Positions 7,782 through 16,752 of a stretch of DNA of 64,000 nt are shown one piece after another. The notes under the pieces were generated by a model, which saw only the letters and a list, made by a program, of their open reading frames with translations, was not told the origin of the DNA and did no database searches. Source of the DNA: Mesorhizobium temperatum (GTDB taxonomy: Bacteria; Pseudomonadota; Alphaproteobacteria; Rhizobiales; Rhizobiaceae); NCBI RefSeq assembly GCF_002284575.1, contig NZ_NPKJ01000027.1, forward strand, positions 1 through 64,000, given 5' to 3'. A program made the position numbers and the translations under genes. Position 1 is the stretch's first letter. Each line of letters begins with the position of its first letter.

Positions 7782-8798
7782 ATGTGTGCCCCAGACGCGC
7801 CCGAACCGCCGGACCCGAAAGAAACTTCTGCAGCGTCGACCGCAACGAATGTCGGCACCGCGATTGCGAATGCAAACCTCGGAAACGTGAACCAAGTCAC
7901 GCCCGATGGCTCGCTTACCTATTCGCAGACCGGCACCTACAAATGGAACGACCCTTACACCGGCAAGTCCTATGATATCCCGACCTACACCGCCACTCAG
8001 GCGTTGTCGGGTACAGGTCAGGCGATCAAGGACCAGACCGACCAGGCCAAGCTTAATCTGGGTGAACTCGCCGCGGGTCAGTCGTCATTTCTGAAGGACT
8101 GGCTCGCCAAGCCGGTCGACCTGTCCAACGGTGCGACCGAAGCCCGGTTGATGGATCTCGGCATGAAGCGCCTTCAGCCGGCGCTCGATGCGCGTCGGCA
8201 GGCGAACGAGGCCGACCTGATCAATCGCGGCATCCGCCCCGGTTCGGACAACTATGCCCAGGCGCAGAACATCCAGAACCAAGGCGAGAACGACGCTTAC
8301 AATTCGTTGATGCTGTCCGGTCGTGGACAGGCGGTGCAGGAGGCCTTGGCGCAGAACTCGGCGCCGATCAATAATTTGACGGCGTTGCTGTCGGGCTCAC
8401 AGGTCAGCCAGCCGAATTTCATCAATGCGAACATGCCGACCATCCCGACGACAGACACGGCGGGGCTGATCAACACGAACTATCAGCAGCAACTCGCGGC
8501 ATCCCAGGCCAACAACCAGAACATCATGGGCGGTCTGTTCGGTCTAGGCGGCTCGCTGCTCCAAGGGGCTGGCGCTGCTGGCGGTTTCGGCGCGATGTTC
8601 TCTGATCGTCGGCTGAAAAAGAAAATCCGGGCGATCGGCACTTACGCCAACGGTCTGACGAAATACGTCTTCGAGTATCTGTGGGGCGATGACCAACATG
8701 TTGGCGTCATGTCCGACGAGGTGCGCGCGGTCCGGCCCTATGCCGTCACGACCATCAACGGTTTTGATGCCGTCGACTATGGAAAGGCCCTGGCATGA
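7782..8798 (+). CDS. internal virion / ejection protein with C-terminal S74-like chaperone remnant
   Basis: The ATG at 7782 follows TTTAGGAGA by 9 nt. The 338-residue product starts MCAPDAPEPPDP, is Gln, Asn and Ala rich, has a Gly-rich hydrophobic segment around residues 246-275, and ends with a block SDRRLKKKIRAIG through YVFEYLW and VGVMSDEV. That end matches the intramolecular chaperone (peptidase S74) module of phage tail proteins. The hydrophobic middle and the position before two long proteins suggest an ejection protein that enters the cell envelope with the DNA. The overlap with the next gene is ATGA. Confidence 0.7.
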   Translation: MCAPDAPEPPDPKETSAASTATNVGTAIANANLGNVNQVTPDGSLTYSQTGTYKWNDPYTGKSYDIPTYTATQALSGTGQAIKDQTDQAKLNLGELAAGQSSFLKDWLAKPVDLSNGATEARLMDLGMKRLQPALDARRQANEADLINRGIRPGSDNYAQAQNIQNQGENDAYNSLMLSGRGQAVQEALAQNSAPINNLTALLSGSQVSQPNFINANMPTIPTTDTAGLINTNYQQQLAASQANNQNIMGGLFGLGGSLLQGAGAAGGFGAMFSDRRLKKKIRAIGTYANGLTKYVFEYLWGDDQHVGVMSDEVRAVRPYAVTTINGFDAVDYGKALA

Positions 8799-11107
8799 GC
8801 ACCCAACCCTCGTTCATCTTTGGCGGCGATACCGGCGAAACTGCAGAAACCTTGGCTCGCAGGCGGGCCATTGCTGATGCTCTCCTTGGGCAGAGTATCG
8901 GCACCCCCAAAACGATCGGAGACGGCCTTGCCGCGCTCGGGAAGGGCTTTGCCGGCTATATGGCTGGCAAAGCCCTCCACAAGCAAGAACTTGACTGGCG
9001 CAAGGGCGGAGATAGCGTCTTTTCGGCACTATTCCACAATTCGGGAGAGACTGGCGCCGCGGCCCCGTCGAGTGCGGTAGCGGCTGCGCTTGCTGGATCG
9101 GGCGGCGCTGCCGGCCCGGCGACCGACTTGTCGGGCAACGACATCTATTCCAGCTTCATGGACACGGTGAAGAGCAAGATCACCAACCCGAACGGGCTCG
9201 CAGCCGTGGCATCCACCGGAAAGGCAGAAAGCGGATTTTCGCCGAAGAATTCATTCGGCTCCTGGTCCGACCCGAGCGAAAGCGGCGAGGCCGGCACCGC
9301 TGGCGGCATCATGTCTTGGCGCGGCCCACGCTTCGAAGCCATGCGGGCATTTGCAGCGAAAAACGGCGGCGACGCCAACAATCCTTCGCCGCAGCTTCAG
9401 GCGCAGTTTTTCCTTCAGGAAGACCCCGGCCTGATCGATCGGCTGAATTCGGCGAAATCTCCGGCCGAAGCGCAGCAGATGATGAACAACGCATGGCGGT
9501 TCGCTGGCTACGATAGACCGGGCGGGGAGGCGGCGCGCCGTATCGCCCAGGCCAATTCGTTCGCTTCCCAGTTTACCGGTTCCCCGGCGGACCCGGTAAA
9601 GGTCGCGAGCCTTGACCCTTCTGCGGGGATGGCAACACCAGCTCCAGGCGGGGCCGTGGCGGCGGCACTCGCTGGCGCTCGGCCTGCGGCCACCCAGCCA
9701 CAGAGCCCAGCACAGGCCCTTACCGGCGCTCCGCCCGCGCCACCGCCCGTCCAGTCGCCGCGCGCGGCCGACGGTGGGGGCGCCCCCATGCTTGGTGCCA
9801 AACCCGTCAACACTGGAACGGCACCCACCGGTCAAAGTGGCCAGGTTCAGGTCGCGGGCGGTGGTCCGACCGTTGATCAGCTCTTGAAGGCCGCGACAGA
9901 TCCCCGGTTGAGTGCGGAACAGCGCAGCGTCGTCGGCATGTTGCTGAAACAGAGGATGGCCGCCTCTGATCCGGCTACCCAACTGGAGATGGAAAAGAAC
10001 CGCCTCGATATGGAGAAAACCCGCATCGAGACGGAGCGGCTGCGCAATCCACAGATGACGCCGGCTGAAAAGGCGCGGCTCGATTTCGATGAGCGCAAGC
10101 TTCAATCGGATCAAAACAAGCTGATCGAAGTCGGCGGCTCCCTGGTCGATCCGAACACGCATCAGGCCGTCTACACCGGCCAGCAGACCGATTGGGAGAA
10201 GCTGGACGACGGCACGCTGTACAATAAGCGCACTGGTGAAACGAAGGCGGTCGCGACCGCAACGGGCGGCGGCAAAATGTTCAACGGTAATTCGGTTGAT
10301 GCGCAAGCGCTCAACTGGCTTGTCGACAACAACAAGGTGACGCGCGAGCAAGCCGCCCAGATCGCCGCGGGAAAGACCATTACCGGCCCCAACGGTGAAA
10401 TGATGTTCCTGACGCCAGCCGGCATTGTCGCACAGATGCCCGGACAGGCTCCGCAGGCTATCACGCCGCCCGCCGCCACTTCGCCCGCCCCGGCTCCGGC
10501 TCCCACGCCAGCGCCAGCAGCGCCGCCTATGCAGACGCCTCCGGCTGCTGCCCCGGCTCCGGCAGCGCCGACAAGCCCGCGCGCGGACAATTCGTCGAAT
10601 GGTCGGCCGGGCATCATACCCCTGACCGACCCCAAAGCGGTCAAACCGACAGAGGCACAGCGCAATCGAAAAGCGTCGGTTGATCAGGCATTTGACGCTA
10701 TCAACGGCGAGCTAGACCGCTTCACCGAACTGGTTGGGAAGACCGGCATTGAGGCGATCCCCGGCAAGGGCAAGGACAATCTGAACACTGTGCGGCAGGG
10801 TATCATGCTGCAACTGAAAGAGCTGTTCAACCTTGGCGTTCTCAATGGTCCCGACCTCGGGCTTATGGAAAAGATGATTTATGATCCGGTCATTGACCCC
10901 CTGAAAGAAGGTGGCTTGGCCAATCTGCCGGGGCAGCTTTATTCGGCGGCCACAGGTGATGCCAAAGACCGGACAATGAACAGCGTTGCCGAGTTGAAGC
11001 GGATGCTGGAAGGCATCAAGGCTTCGGTCGGGAAATCGATCATTCCGTCCGATAGCACGTCCCCGGGCGGCGCGGCCGATCTGAAACAAAAATATGGGCT
11101 GGACTGA
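8795..11107 (+). CDS. ejection protein with phage tail lysozyme-like domain
   Basis: This 770-residue protein has a lysozyme-like region at about residues 110-250: KITNPNGLAAVASTGKAESGF, then Gly-rich GTAGGIMSWRGPRFEAMRAF, then NAWRFAGYDR, as in the Phage_lysozyme2 family, with the Glu of AESGF as the likely acid. Downstream are Pro/Ala-rich linkers, a long charged coiled coil (about 390-440) and another PAPA repeat tract near residue 565. It probably opens peptidoglycan locally during DNA entry. It is coupled to both neighbours by overlapping start and stop codons. Confidence 0.75.
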   Translation: MSTQPSFIFGGDTGETAETLARRRAIADALLGQSIGTPKTIGDGLAALGKGFAGYMAGKALHKQELDWRKGGDSVFSALFHNSGETGAAAPSSAVAAALAGSGGAAGPATDLSGNDIYSSFMDTVKSKITNPNGLAAVASTGKAESGFSPKNSFGSWSDPSESGEAGTAGGIMSWRGPRFEAMRAFAAKNGGDANNPSPQLQAQFFLQEDPGLIDRLNSAKSPAEAQQMMNNAWRFAGYDRPGGEAARRIAQANSFASQFTGSPADPVKVASLDPSAGMATPAPGGAVAAALAGARPAATQPQSPAQALTGAPPAPPPVQSPRAADGGGAPMLGAKPVNTGTAPTGQSGQVQVAGGGPTVDQLLKAATDPRLSAEQRSVVGMLLKQRMAASDPATQLEMEKNRLDMEKTRIETERLRNPQMTPAEKARLDFDERKLQSDQNKLIEVGGSLVDPNTHQAVYTGQQTDWEKLDDGTLYNKRTGETKAVATATGGGKMFNGNSVDAQALNWLVDNNKVTREQAAQIAAGKTITGPNGEMMFLTPAGIVAQMPGQAPQAITPPAATSPAPAPAPTPAPAAPPMQTPPAAAPAPAAPTSPRADNSSNGRPGIIPLTDPKAVKPTEAQRNRKASVDQAFDAINGELDRFTELVGKTGIEAIPGKGKDNLNTVRQGIMLQLKELFNLGVLNGPDLGLMEKMIYDPVIDPLKEGGLANLPGQLYSAATGDAKDRTMNSVAELKRMLEGIKASVGKSIIPSDSTSPGGAADLKQKYGLD

Positions 11108-13269
11108 TGACCGATCTTGCGCGCATCAAAAGCAATGTCGCTAAAATGGTCGGCCAAGACGCGCCGGCTGAAGACATTGACCGCTACATCTCCAGCGAGG
11201 GAGTGACGCTGGATGACGTACGCAACTTCAAGCTGGGCGATGGAACAGCCTCGGCTGACGCTCGAGCTAAGGCCGGCATTGCCCAGGCGCAAGAGATGGA
11301 GAAGCTTTCGCCGACAGAGCGCGCAGAACACGCCGGCATCGACCCCGAGACCATGCAGCCGCAGGGCGTCCCGGCCTTCGCGCCGAAAACTGGGCTTGTC
11401 GATAAAGTCGGCGCTTTCTCAACAGGCGGCCTCCAAGGCGTCCCGATCGTAGGCCCCTACCTCGATAAGGCCTCCAGCGCCGCCGCCGCTGCCATGGCAA
11501 TGCCGTTTACGGGAAAATCGTTCGACGAGCTTTACGACCAAGGAAACCAGTACAGCGAAGCCGTTCGACGCGACAACCCCCACACGGCGACCGCTGGCGG
11601 CGTCACAGGGGCAGTTGCCGGAACCCTGCCGGCTATGGTGGCGGCGCCGCAAGCCTTCGGCATTGGTGCGGCATCAGTGCCGGCCAGATACGGTCTCAGC
11701 GCGCTTTCGGGTGCGGCCATCAATGGAGCAGATTCTGCCGTACGGTCTGGTGGAGATGTCCGGGAGACAGTGAAGGGTGGCCTGCTCGGCGGGGGGCTTG
11801 GCTTGGCCGCACCGTTCGTTGCCCCGCTGATCGGCAAGGGAGTAAAGGCCGTTGCCGACAACTTGCACCTTAGTGCCGTAGCGCGCGCTCTTGGGCTCGA
11901 CAAAAGTGCTACAAGGATCTTGGCCGATGCCGCGCGACAGGATGCAGTGGACCCGGCGGCGCTCGCCCGGCTCGGCAACGACGGCATGTTGATGGATCTC
12001 GGTCCGAACCTTCGCCAAATGGCCGGCGGCATCGCGGCCACGCCTGGCGAAGGCAAGGCCATCGTTCGCGGCGCTATCGGCGCGCGTGACGCTGATGCCA
12101 ATTGGCGAATCCGCTCTGCTTTGAATGAGACGCTTGGCGAGGCTCCCACGCCGTCACGCATCATCGATCGAGCCAACCGAAACCAGCAGTATTTGCAGCC
12201 GGAATATCGCGAAGCTCTGCGAGATGCGGCACCGGTCGATACATTGCCGATCGCGCGGTACCTCGAAACTGAAGCCCAGACATTGCGAGGCGAGCCTCAG
12301 CGCGCGGTCCAGCGCGTCCGCGCAATGCTGGACCATCAGCCCACGCCGGCCGAAATTGCCCAGGCTCGAGCAAATGGCCAGCCGCCTCCCGGCACCTCGC
12401 TGGTCACAGACGCTAGCGAGCTGCTGAACACCCGGCACGCCATAGACGACATGCTGGAGACGACCCAGGGAACGAACGCCGTCAACGCCCTGACCACGGC
12501 GCGGCAGGCTGTTGACGACGAGCTACGGGCATCGGTTCCCGGCATCAAGGAAGTCGACGCGAAATATGCTGAGTTGGCGCGGCAGAAGGATGCGGTTCAG
12601 CGTGGCCAGACGGTGCTTTCAAGCGGCCGGGAAGCGCCCCGCCCCGATGAACTCGCGGCCGAAGTGCGACAGGGCGCTTTGCCGCAAGGCTTGCAAATCG
12701 GCCCATCCGCCGTGCCGCTTCGATTGCGTGAAGGCGCTCGGGCCGAGATAGAGCGCATCGTCGGCACCAAGGCCAATGATCGCGTGGCGTTGCAAGAAAT
12801 CATCAAAGGCGAAGGCGATTGGAACCGCGCGCGCTTGTCGACCCTATGGGGAAAGGAAAAAACCGATAAGGTTCTTGATTTGCTCGATCGTGAACGGCTG
12901 TTTGCCGACACGTCGACCATCGTCACTCGCAATTCAGAAAGCGCTGCGCGTATAGCCGCTCAGGACGCCATCACGGGCGAGACGAGCCGGGGTTTCGGCG
13001 TTCCTGAAGGCTTCATTGCCGGCGGGGTTCGGGGTGCCGCTCGCGCGGCGGGTCTAAGGTCGGCCGAAAAAGTCATCAACGCTCTCCGCAACGGCGGCAA
13101 CGATAAGACGATTTCTCAGATGGCCACCGCTTTGACCAGCGGCCAGCAGAGCCCCGTTCTTGCCGCACTGATGAAGGCCGGCCAGGGATCCAGGCTGCAA
13201 CAGTCACAGGTCGATCGTGTTGCGCGGGCGCTCTTGCTCGGCGGCCCCACTACGGCCAACCGCCCTTGA
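11107..13269 (+). CDS. large ejection / internal virion protein, 720 aa
   Basis: The start overlaps the previous stop as TGATG. The product has a helical, charged N-terminus, then Gly/Ala-rich hydrophobic segments (about residues 145-260, including VKGGLLGGGLGLAAPFVAPL) that could insert into membrane, then a long helical C-terminal half. I recognise no catalytic motif. Length, composition and position after the lysozyme-domain protein match the last and longest internal protein of short-tailed phages, which helps to form the DNA conduit across the envelope. The final 66 bp overlap an opposite-strand gene. Confidence 0.75.
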   Translation: MTDLARIKSNVAKMVGQDAPAEDIDRYISSEGVTLDDVRNFKLGDGTASADARAKAGIAQAQEMEKLSPTERAEHAGIDPETMQPQGVPAFAPKTGLVDKVGAFSTGGLQGVPIVGPYLDKASSAAAAAMAMPFTGKSFDELYDQGNQYSEAVRRDNPHTATAGGVTGAVAGTLPAMVAAPQAFGIGAASVPARYGLSALSGAAINGADSAVRSGGDVRETVKGGLLGGGLGLAAPFVAPLIGKGVKAVADNLHLSAVARALGLDKSATRILADAARQDAVDPAALARLGNDGMLMDLGPNLRQMAGGIAATPGEGKAIVRGAIGARDADANWRIRSALNETLGEAPTPSRIIDRANRNQQYLQPEYREALRDAAPVDTLPIARYLETEAQTLRGEPQRAVQRVRAMLDHQPTPAEIAQARANGQPPPGTSLVTDASELLNTRHAIDDMLETTQGTNAVNALTTARQAVDDELRASVPGIKEVDAKYAELARQKDAVQRGQTVLSSGREAPRPDELAAEVRQGALPQGLQIGPSAVPLRLREGARAEIERIVGTKANDRVALQEIIKGEGDWNRARLSTLWGKEKTDKVLDLLDRERLFADTSTIVTRNSESAARIAAQDAITGETSRGFGVPEGFIAGGVRGAARAAGLRSAEKVINALRNGGNDKTISQMATALTSGQQSPVLAALMKAGQGSRLQQSQVDRVARALLLGGPTTANRP

Positions 13270-13452
13270 ATGTCGTTCCTTGCGGTCCTCGTAGAACCAG
13301 ATCGACCACATCAAAGCCAAGCCGACCATTACTCCAACCATGAAGTCGGTCGACATGCGGCTTAGGAACCAGTCCAGCCCCTGATGCAGGACGGCCAATA
13401 CCGCGATGGTGATCACTGCGGCAATGAGCTGAAGCACGGTGTTCCTGGACAT
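13204..13452 (-). CDS. small membrane protein, holin-like
   Basis: The 82-residue product has two predicted transmembrane helices (LQLIAAVITIAVLAVLHQGL and FMVGVMVGLALMWSIWF) separated by a short loop, and a charged C-terminal tail. Two-helix proteins of this size in a prophage are often holins, but there is no endolysin beside it and no clear ribosome site, so the role is uncertain. Its 3' end is antisense to the end of the long ejection gene. Confidence 0.5.
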   Translation of the reverse strand: MSRNTVLQLIAAVITIAVLAVLHQGLDWFLSRMSTDFMVGVMVGLALMWSIWFYEDRKERHSRAVGRSGAAEQERPRNTIDL

Positions 13453-13554
13453 GGGGCGGGAACATATGCCGAAATCGGCGCGATTGAAAGATGATCTCTC
13501 CCGATCTAACCGCGCTGACGATATGCGACAAAACCGAACAGGGCTGCGGCACCT

Positions 13555-14118
13555 TTATGTCTCTTGCTTCGCCGCTTCTCTTTGACCCGCGTCCGTTAGA
13601 ACCAGAAACTCCACGCTCTGGGCGTCCTTAGGGTGCGGGGTGGTCTCCAGAAAGCCACGTGCTTGCAGGCGTTCTGTTGTATCGGGCCCGCAGTTTTTTA
13701 TCTTACTCCAAAGGACCGGTACATTCGGGCCATAGGCGTTCAACTGCCGAAGTGCCTCAAGCTCCCGTTTGTTCAGCGGTAGCGTCGGTATCTCGGCCTT
13801 CCAGCGTGCATCAGCCTCTCCGACGAGGCGCCTGAAGTCGTCGTCATTCATCGTGCGGGGATTGTAACCAAGCTTCCTGTAGTAATCGCTGACTGCGTTG
13901 TCATAGGGCGGTTGCACCGTGGCGCGCTCGCGAGAAGAATCGAACATATGGTCTAGCCGCTCATCTACGCTTGGCGAAGCCGCAGATTGGGCGCTGCCTT
14001 CTGGAACCAGCCTAACGACGGCGCCATTGATTACCACCTCGGCGACAAAGCCCGCCTTCGAAACGCCCTTACAGATTGCGGTGATCTGGCGGGATGAAAT
14101 GGCAAGGGCTCTAGTCAT
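13555..14118 (-). CDS. prophage protein of unknown function, 187 aa
   Basis: The ATG at 14118 is preferred because GGAGAA lies 6 nt before it. The N-terminal 40 residues (MTRALAISSRQITAICKGVS, then AEVVINGAVVRLVPE) form a short module seen at the start of many rhizobial prophage proteins. The rest is helical, with ELEALRQLNAYG followed by a C-terminal segment resembling a winged helix (TERLQARGFLETT...FLVLTDAGQ). A DNA-related role is possible but not shown. Confidence 0.65.
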   Translation of the reverse strand: MTRALAISSRQITAICKGVSKAGFVAEVVINGAVVRLVPEGSAQSAASPSVDERLDHMFDSSRERATVQPPYDNAVSDYYRKLGYNPRTMNDDDFRRLVGEADARWKAEIPTLPLNKRELEALRQLNAYGPNVPVLWSKIKNCGPDTTERLQARGFLETTPHPKDAQSVEFLVLTDAGQREAAKQET

Positions 14119-14156
14119 TCGTGTTTCTCCGCTGGAGGCGAGTGCGTCTTTGGATC

Positions 14157-14627
14157 TCAATCCCAATCATCTGCCATCGTCTCCTTGAAACTGTAGGATC
14201 GAACCCTGCTGCTCCTGGGACCATCTTTCCAGGCTGATATGTCTATATGCCCGTAGCGCCCCATAGCCAGCATCAGCATCACTAAGGGGAGGGCATCATC
14301 CGGCATTATAATGATTCCCTCGAAGCCCCCTTTCACGCGGTCCAGCCTGCCAACGTCCTGCAATTTGGCATTGCCAAGTCTTTTCTCCTCGCGAAAGTGG
14401 GCCCCTTCGTAAACGCGGATTTCCGCAGTCAGGCCGGCTTTGACAGACTTGCCGCTATCCTTGGCCAATTTCCCTTTGAGCCGGAGCCCCCGAAGTTCTG
14501 CCAGCGGGTCCGGCCCCTCCATCCAGGCCGCACCGAGAGAATAGTCCCACTCCCACCTTTCGATGGTGATGTGCAGCCAAAAGTCGGCCTCTCTGAGCTT
14601 GCGCAGTTTGAACGGGCGGTCCGGCAT
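14157..14627 (-). CDS. prophage hypothetical protein, 156 aa
   Basis: The product starts MPDRPFKLRKLREADFWLHI and is a mixed alpha/beta protein with many charged residues and no signal peptide or membrane segment. I do not recognise a family. No ribosome site stands out at the ATG. It lies 38 bp upstream of the start of the 187-residue gene on the same strand, and the XRE gene lies further upstream, so the three may share a transcript starting near 15.0 kb. Confidence 0.6.
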   Translation of the reverse strand: MPDRPFKLRKLREADFWLHITIERWEWDYSLGAAWMEGPDPLAELRGLRLKGKLAKDSGKSVKAGLTAEIRVYEGAHFREEKRLGNAKLQDVGRLDRVKGGFEGIIIMPDDALPLVMLMLAMGRYGHIDISAWKDGPRSSRVRSYSFKETMADDWD

Positions 14628-14764
14628 AGTCTGAGCGCTTCGATGACACTACACTGGCCAACTTTGCGCAAATGTGTAGCCGCGCGCAAGCTTCGCCCGC
14701 CGCAATGCGCGTGCCTGGCGATTATGGCGCTTGGCCGACATGCGGGCGCGGGGAGTGTTCGCGG

Positions 14765-14998
14765 TCACGGCTTGGCCTTCAACCTTACGCCGGCGCCGTT
14801 GCCATTGGCGTCGATGAAGACCACGCCGGCATCCTCGAATGTCCTCCGCAATACATCGAGTGTCGCATGATGCGGCTCTGACCGGCCTGCCTCGAAATTG
14901 CGGATAGTCGCGTTCCCTATCTTCGACGCGTCTGCAAGCTCCTGCTGAGACCAGTTAAGAAGGGCGCGAGCGGCGCGGCATTGGGCTGAGTTCATCAT
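14765..14998 (-). CDS. XRE-family transcriptional regulator (prophage)
   Basis: The 77-residue product is an almost bare Cro/CI-type helix-turn-helix: ARALLNWSQQELADASKIG, then IRNFEAGRSEP, then a C-terminal strand pair GVVFIDANGNGAGVRL. AAGGTG lies just upstream of two tandem ATGs (14998 and 14995). It is divergent from the gene at 15118, and the 119-bp spacer between them holds palindromic operator-like sites, so it probably controls both directions. Whether it is the lysogeny repressor cannot be decided here. Confidence 0.75.
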   Translation of the reverse strand: MMNSAQCRAARALLNWSQQELADASKIGNATIRNFEAGRSEPHHATLDVLRRTFEDAGVVFIDANGNGAGVRLKAKP

Positions 14999-15037
14999 GA
15001 AGGCACCTTATCACGTGGTAACGTTCTCCGCTAGTCC

Positions 15038-15100
15038 TAGCGAAAATCGCTTGCGTTAGCGTTAACAAGCGCATATCGTTATCCATAGCGATAATCGCTA
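15038..15100. promoter_or_regulatory. operator-like palindromes between divergent prophage genes
   Basis: Two related sites lie in the spacer: AGCGA-AAA-TCGCT at 15039-15051 and a perfect 7-1-7 palindrome TAGCGAT-A-ATCGCTA at 15086-15100, centres 48 bp apart. Half-site-like TTAGCG also occurs between them. Spacing and symmetry fit binding by a small dimeric helix-turn-helix protein such as the adjacent XRE product. Binding is inferred. Confidence 0.55.
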
Positions 15101-15117
15101 ACAAGGGAGTTAACCAC

Positions 15118-15909
15118 ATGCCGAACACCACTGTTCGGGCAGCCGCCGAAGGCATGCCCGAGATCAACCGCCGCCGCCTTCTGCTAGGCCTAGCGGCTGC
15201 TTCAACCGCTGCCGCAGCCGTAACGGTCGCGCCTGAAGCTCACAGCGGACAGCTCTCCGAAAACCCGGAACTGCTGCGCCTCGGAAACGAGTTCCCAGCC
15301 ATCGCGAATGAATACCGCTCGGCGCTGGCCGCGCTGAATGCCATCGTCAACAAATGGTCGAAGGTCTGGCCGGTGGCGCCGGATGAAATCCTCGCGGCTC
15401 GGCAATTCGACGGCGCCGGAAACACGATGGAGCGGGACATTACCGGTCATGGCCTCTGTCATTCGACCGGGCGGGCGCGCTACATCTACTCATGCGAAAA
15501 TCTGGATTGGGAACTGAAGCGCGCAAAGAGCATCTTGAAAGGGAAGACAATCGACAAGCGCGCGCTCGGCGGTCTGCCCAACCGTGCCGCCTGGGAAGAT
15601 GAGCTTGACGTACTGGTTGCGCGATACACCGCCGCCGCCAAGTATGAGGCGGAAAAGGCGCGTGTTCTGGCAGCGTCGGGGCACGACGCCGCTGACCGGC
15701 GCAAGGCCGCAGCGGCGCAGGCTCTGATCGGCGCCATAGACGCCATCATGGCGCAACCCGAAACAACGATGGCCGGGGTGGTGATCAAGGCGCAAGCCTT
15801 GGCTGCCTGGAGCGCGGTGGAAAAATGGCAGCGGATACTCACGCCGCAAGCCGTTGGTTGGGGCTCAACGCTCTCGGCCTCGGTCCTGCGCTTGGCAGGG
15901 GAGGCGTGA
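15118..15909 (+). CDS. exported prophage protein with Tat-like signal, 263 aa
   Basis: GGGAG lies 9 nt before the ATG. Residues 17-45 form an export signal with NRRRLLLGLAAAS followed by an Ala-rich hydrophobic stretch, which resembles a twin-arginine signal although the second motif residues are not ideal. The mature part is helical with no recognised catalytic motif (for example LARRYTAAAKY-like charged helices in its second half). It is the first gene of the rightward set after the operator region, so it may be expressed in the lysogen. Function unknown. Confidence 0.7.
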   Translation: MPNTTVRAAAEGMPEINRRRLLLGLAAASTAAAAVTVAPEAHSGQLSENPELLRLGNEFPAIANEYRSALAALNAIVNKWSKVWPVAPDEILAARQFDGAGNTMERDITGHGLCHSTGRARYIYSCENLDWELKRAKSILKGKTIDKRALGGLPNRAAWEDELDVLVARYTAAAKYEAEKARVLAASGHDAADRRKAAAAQALIGAIDAIMAQPETTMAGVVIKAQALAAWSAVEKWQRILTPQAVGWGSTLSASVLRLAGEA

Positions 15910-15911
15910 CG

Positions 15912-16148
15912 ATGGCTGACGCCAAGGAAAAGATGACCTTCGGTGATCTGGAGCCGCTGATCTGCGACGCGGACAACATGCTCGACGTTCTCTTAAACCT
16001 GATGGACAGCACCGGCTTCACTTCTACCGATCAGAAAATCAGCGCCCGCGATCATGAGTTGATTTTGTTCGCTGCCAACGTGGCGGTGGATATGTCGACC
16101 AAGTTGAGGAATGCTTACTACGAAGTCGTTGGGAGCACGTCGTCATGA
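15912..16148 (+). CDS. small prophage protein, 78 aa
   Basis: The start at 15912 lies just after the previous stop, with GGGGAGGCG upstream. The product is helical and acidic (FGDLEPLICDADNMLDVLL). I recognise no domain. Its stop overlaps the next start by ATGA, so the three small genes form a coupled set. Confidence 0.6.
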   Translation: MADAKEKMTFGDLEPLICDADNMLDVLLNLMDSTGFTSTDQKISARDHELILFAANVAVDMSTKLRNAYYEVVGSTSS

Positions 16149-16390
16149 GCGCGCCTTCGGACGACCTCAACGACCTCCAGTCCGATATCGGAAACCTGCA
16201 CCAGTTGCTTGAAGTTCTCTATGATCAGACCGGGGAGCAGGAGTTCCAGCGCAACGGCAAGCGGATCGCCTTGGCAGACCAAATCCACGCGCTAGCGATG
16301 ATTGCCCGCGACCTCGCGGAGCGCGCGAACGAAGCGGTTGAGGCCTGCCATCTGAAAGTCCTGGCCGAAAGAAAGGAGGCGCAGAAATGA
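16145..16390 (+). CDS. small helical prophage protein, 81 aa
   Basis: The start is coupled to the preceding stop and the stop is coupled to the next start (ATGA at both ends). The protein is helical with heptad-like spacing (LNDLQSDIGNLHQLLEVLY and ALAMIARDLAERANEAVEA). No motif identifies a function. Confidence 0.6.
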   Translation: MSAPSDDLNDLQSDIGNLHQLLEVLYDQTGEQEFQRNGKRIALADQIHALAMIARDLAERANEAVEACHLKVLAERKEAQK

Positions 16391-16674
16391 ACGCGCCGAC
16401 CCACAATCTGGCCAGCCTTTTCGAGGCCTACGATGCCGCTTATGCCGCGTGGTTGGCAGAACTCTACCGCGACATAGACCCGGCCAAAGAAGATGAGCTC
16501 GACACCGTATTTTCGGCGTTGCGGGATCAGATTTTCAAATACCGGCCGGCGTCGATCGAGGAACTCGCCGACAAGGCGGCTTTCCTTTCCACGCGATGGG
16601 ATCAAGCGGAAGGGATGAACCGCAACCGCATTCGGCAACTGTTCATCAGCCTGGGTGCGCCGTTGACGGATTGA
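16387..16674 (+). CDS. small prophage protein, 95 aa (last gene of prophage)
   Basis: AAAGGAGG lies 8 nt before the ATG, the best ribosome site in this set. The product is acidic and helical (EAYDAAYAAWLAELYRDIDP) without a recognised domain. It is the final prophage gene before a terminator-like hairpin and the junction with selC. Confidence 0.65.
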   Translation: MNAPTHNLASLFEAYDAAYAAWLAELYRDIDPAKEDELDTVFSALRDQIFKYRPASIEELADKAAFLSTRWDQAEGMNRNRIRQLFISLGAPLTD

Positions 16675-16693
16675 CGGAAACCGGTTCCCGACA

Positions 16694-16723
16694 GAAGCCC
16701 GCTGCCTCACGGTGGCGGGCTTC
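16694..16723 (+). terminator. terminator-like hairpin at the prophage end
   Basis: Nine-nt arms at 16694-16702 (GAAGCCCGC) and 16715-16723 (GCGGGCTTC) are perfectly complementary around a 12-nt loop, and the sequence continues ATCGTTT. It lies 20 bp after the last small gene and would end its transcript. Confidence 0.5.
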
Positions 16724-16752
16724 ATCGTTTGCGGAACAGGCAGCGAACACCT

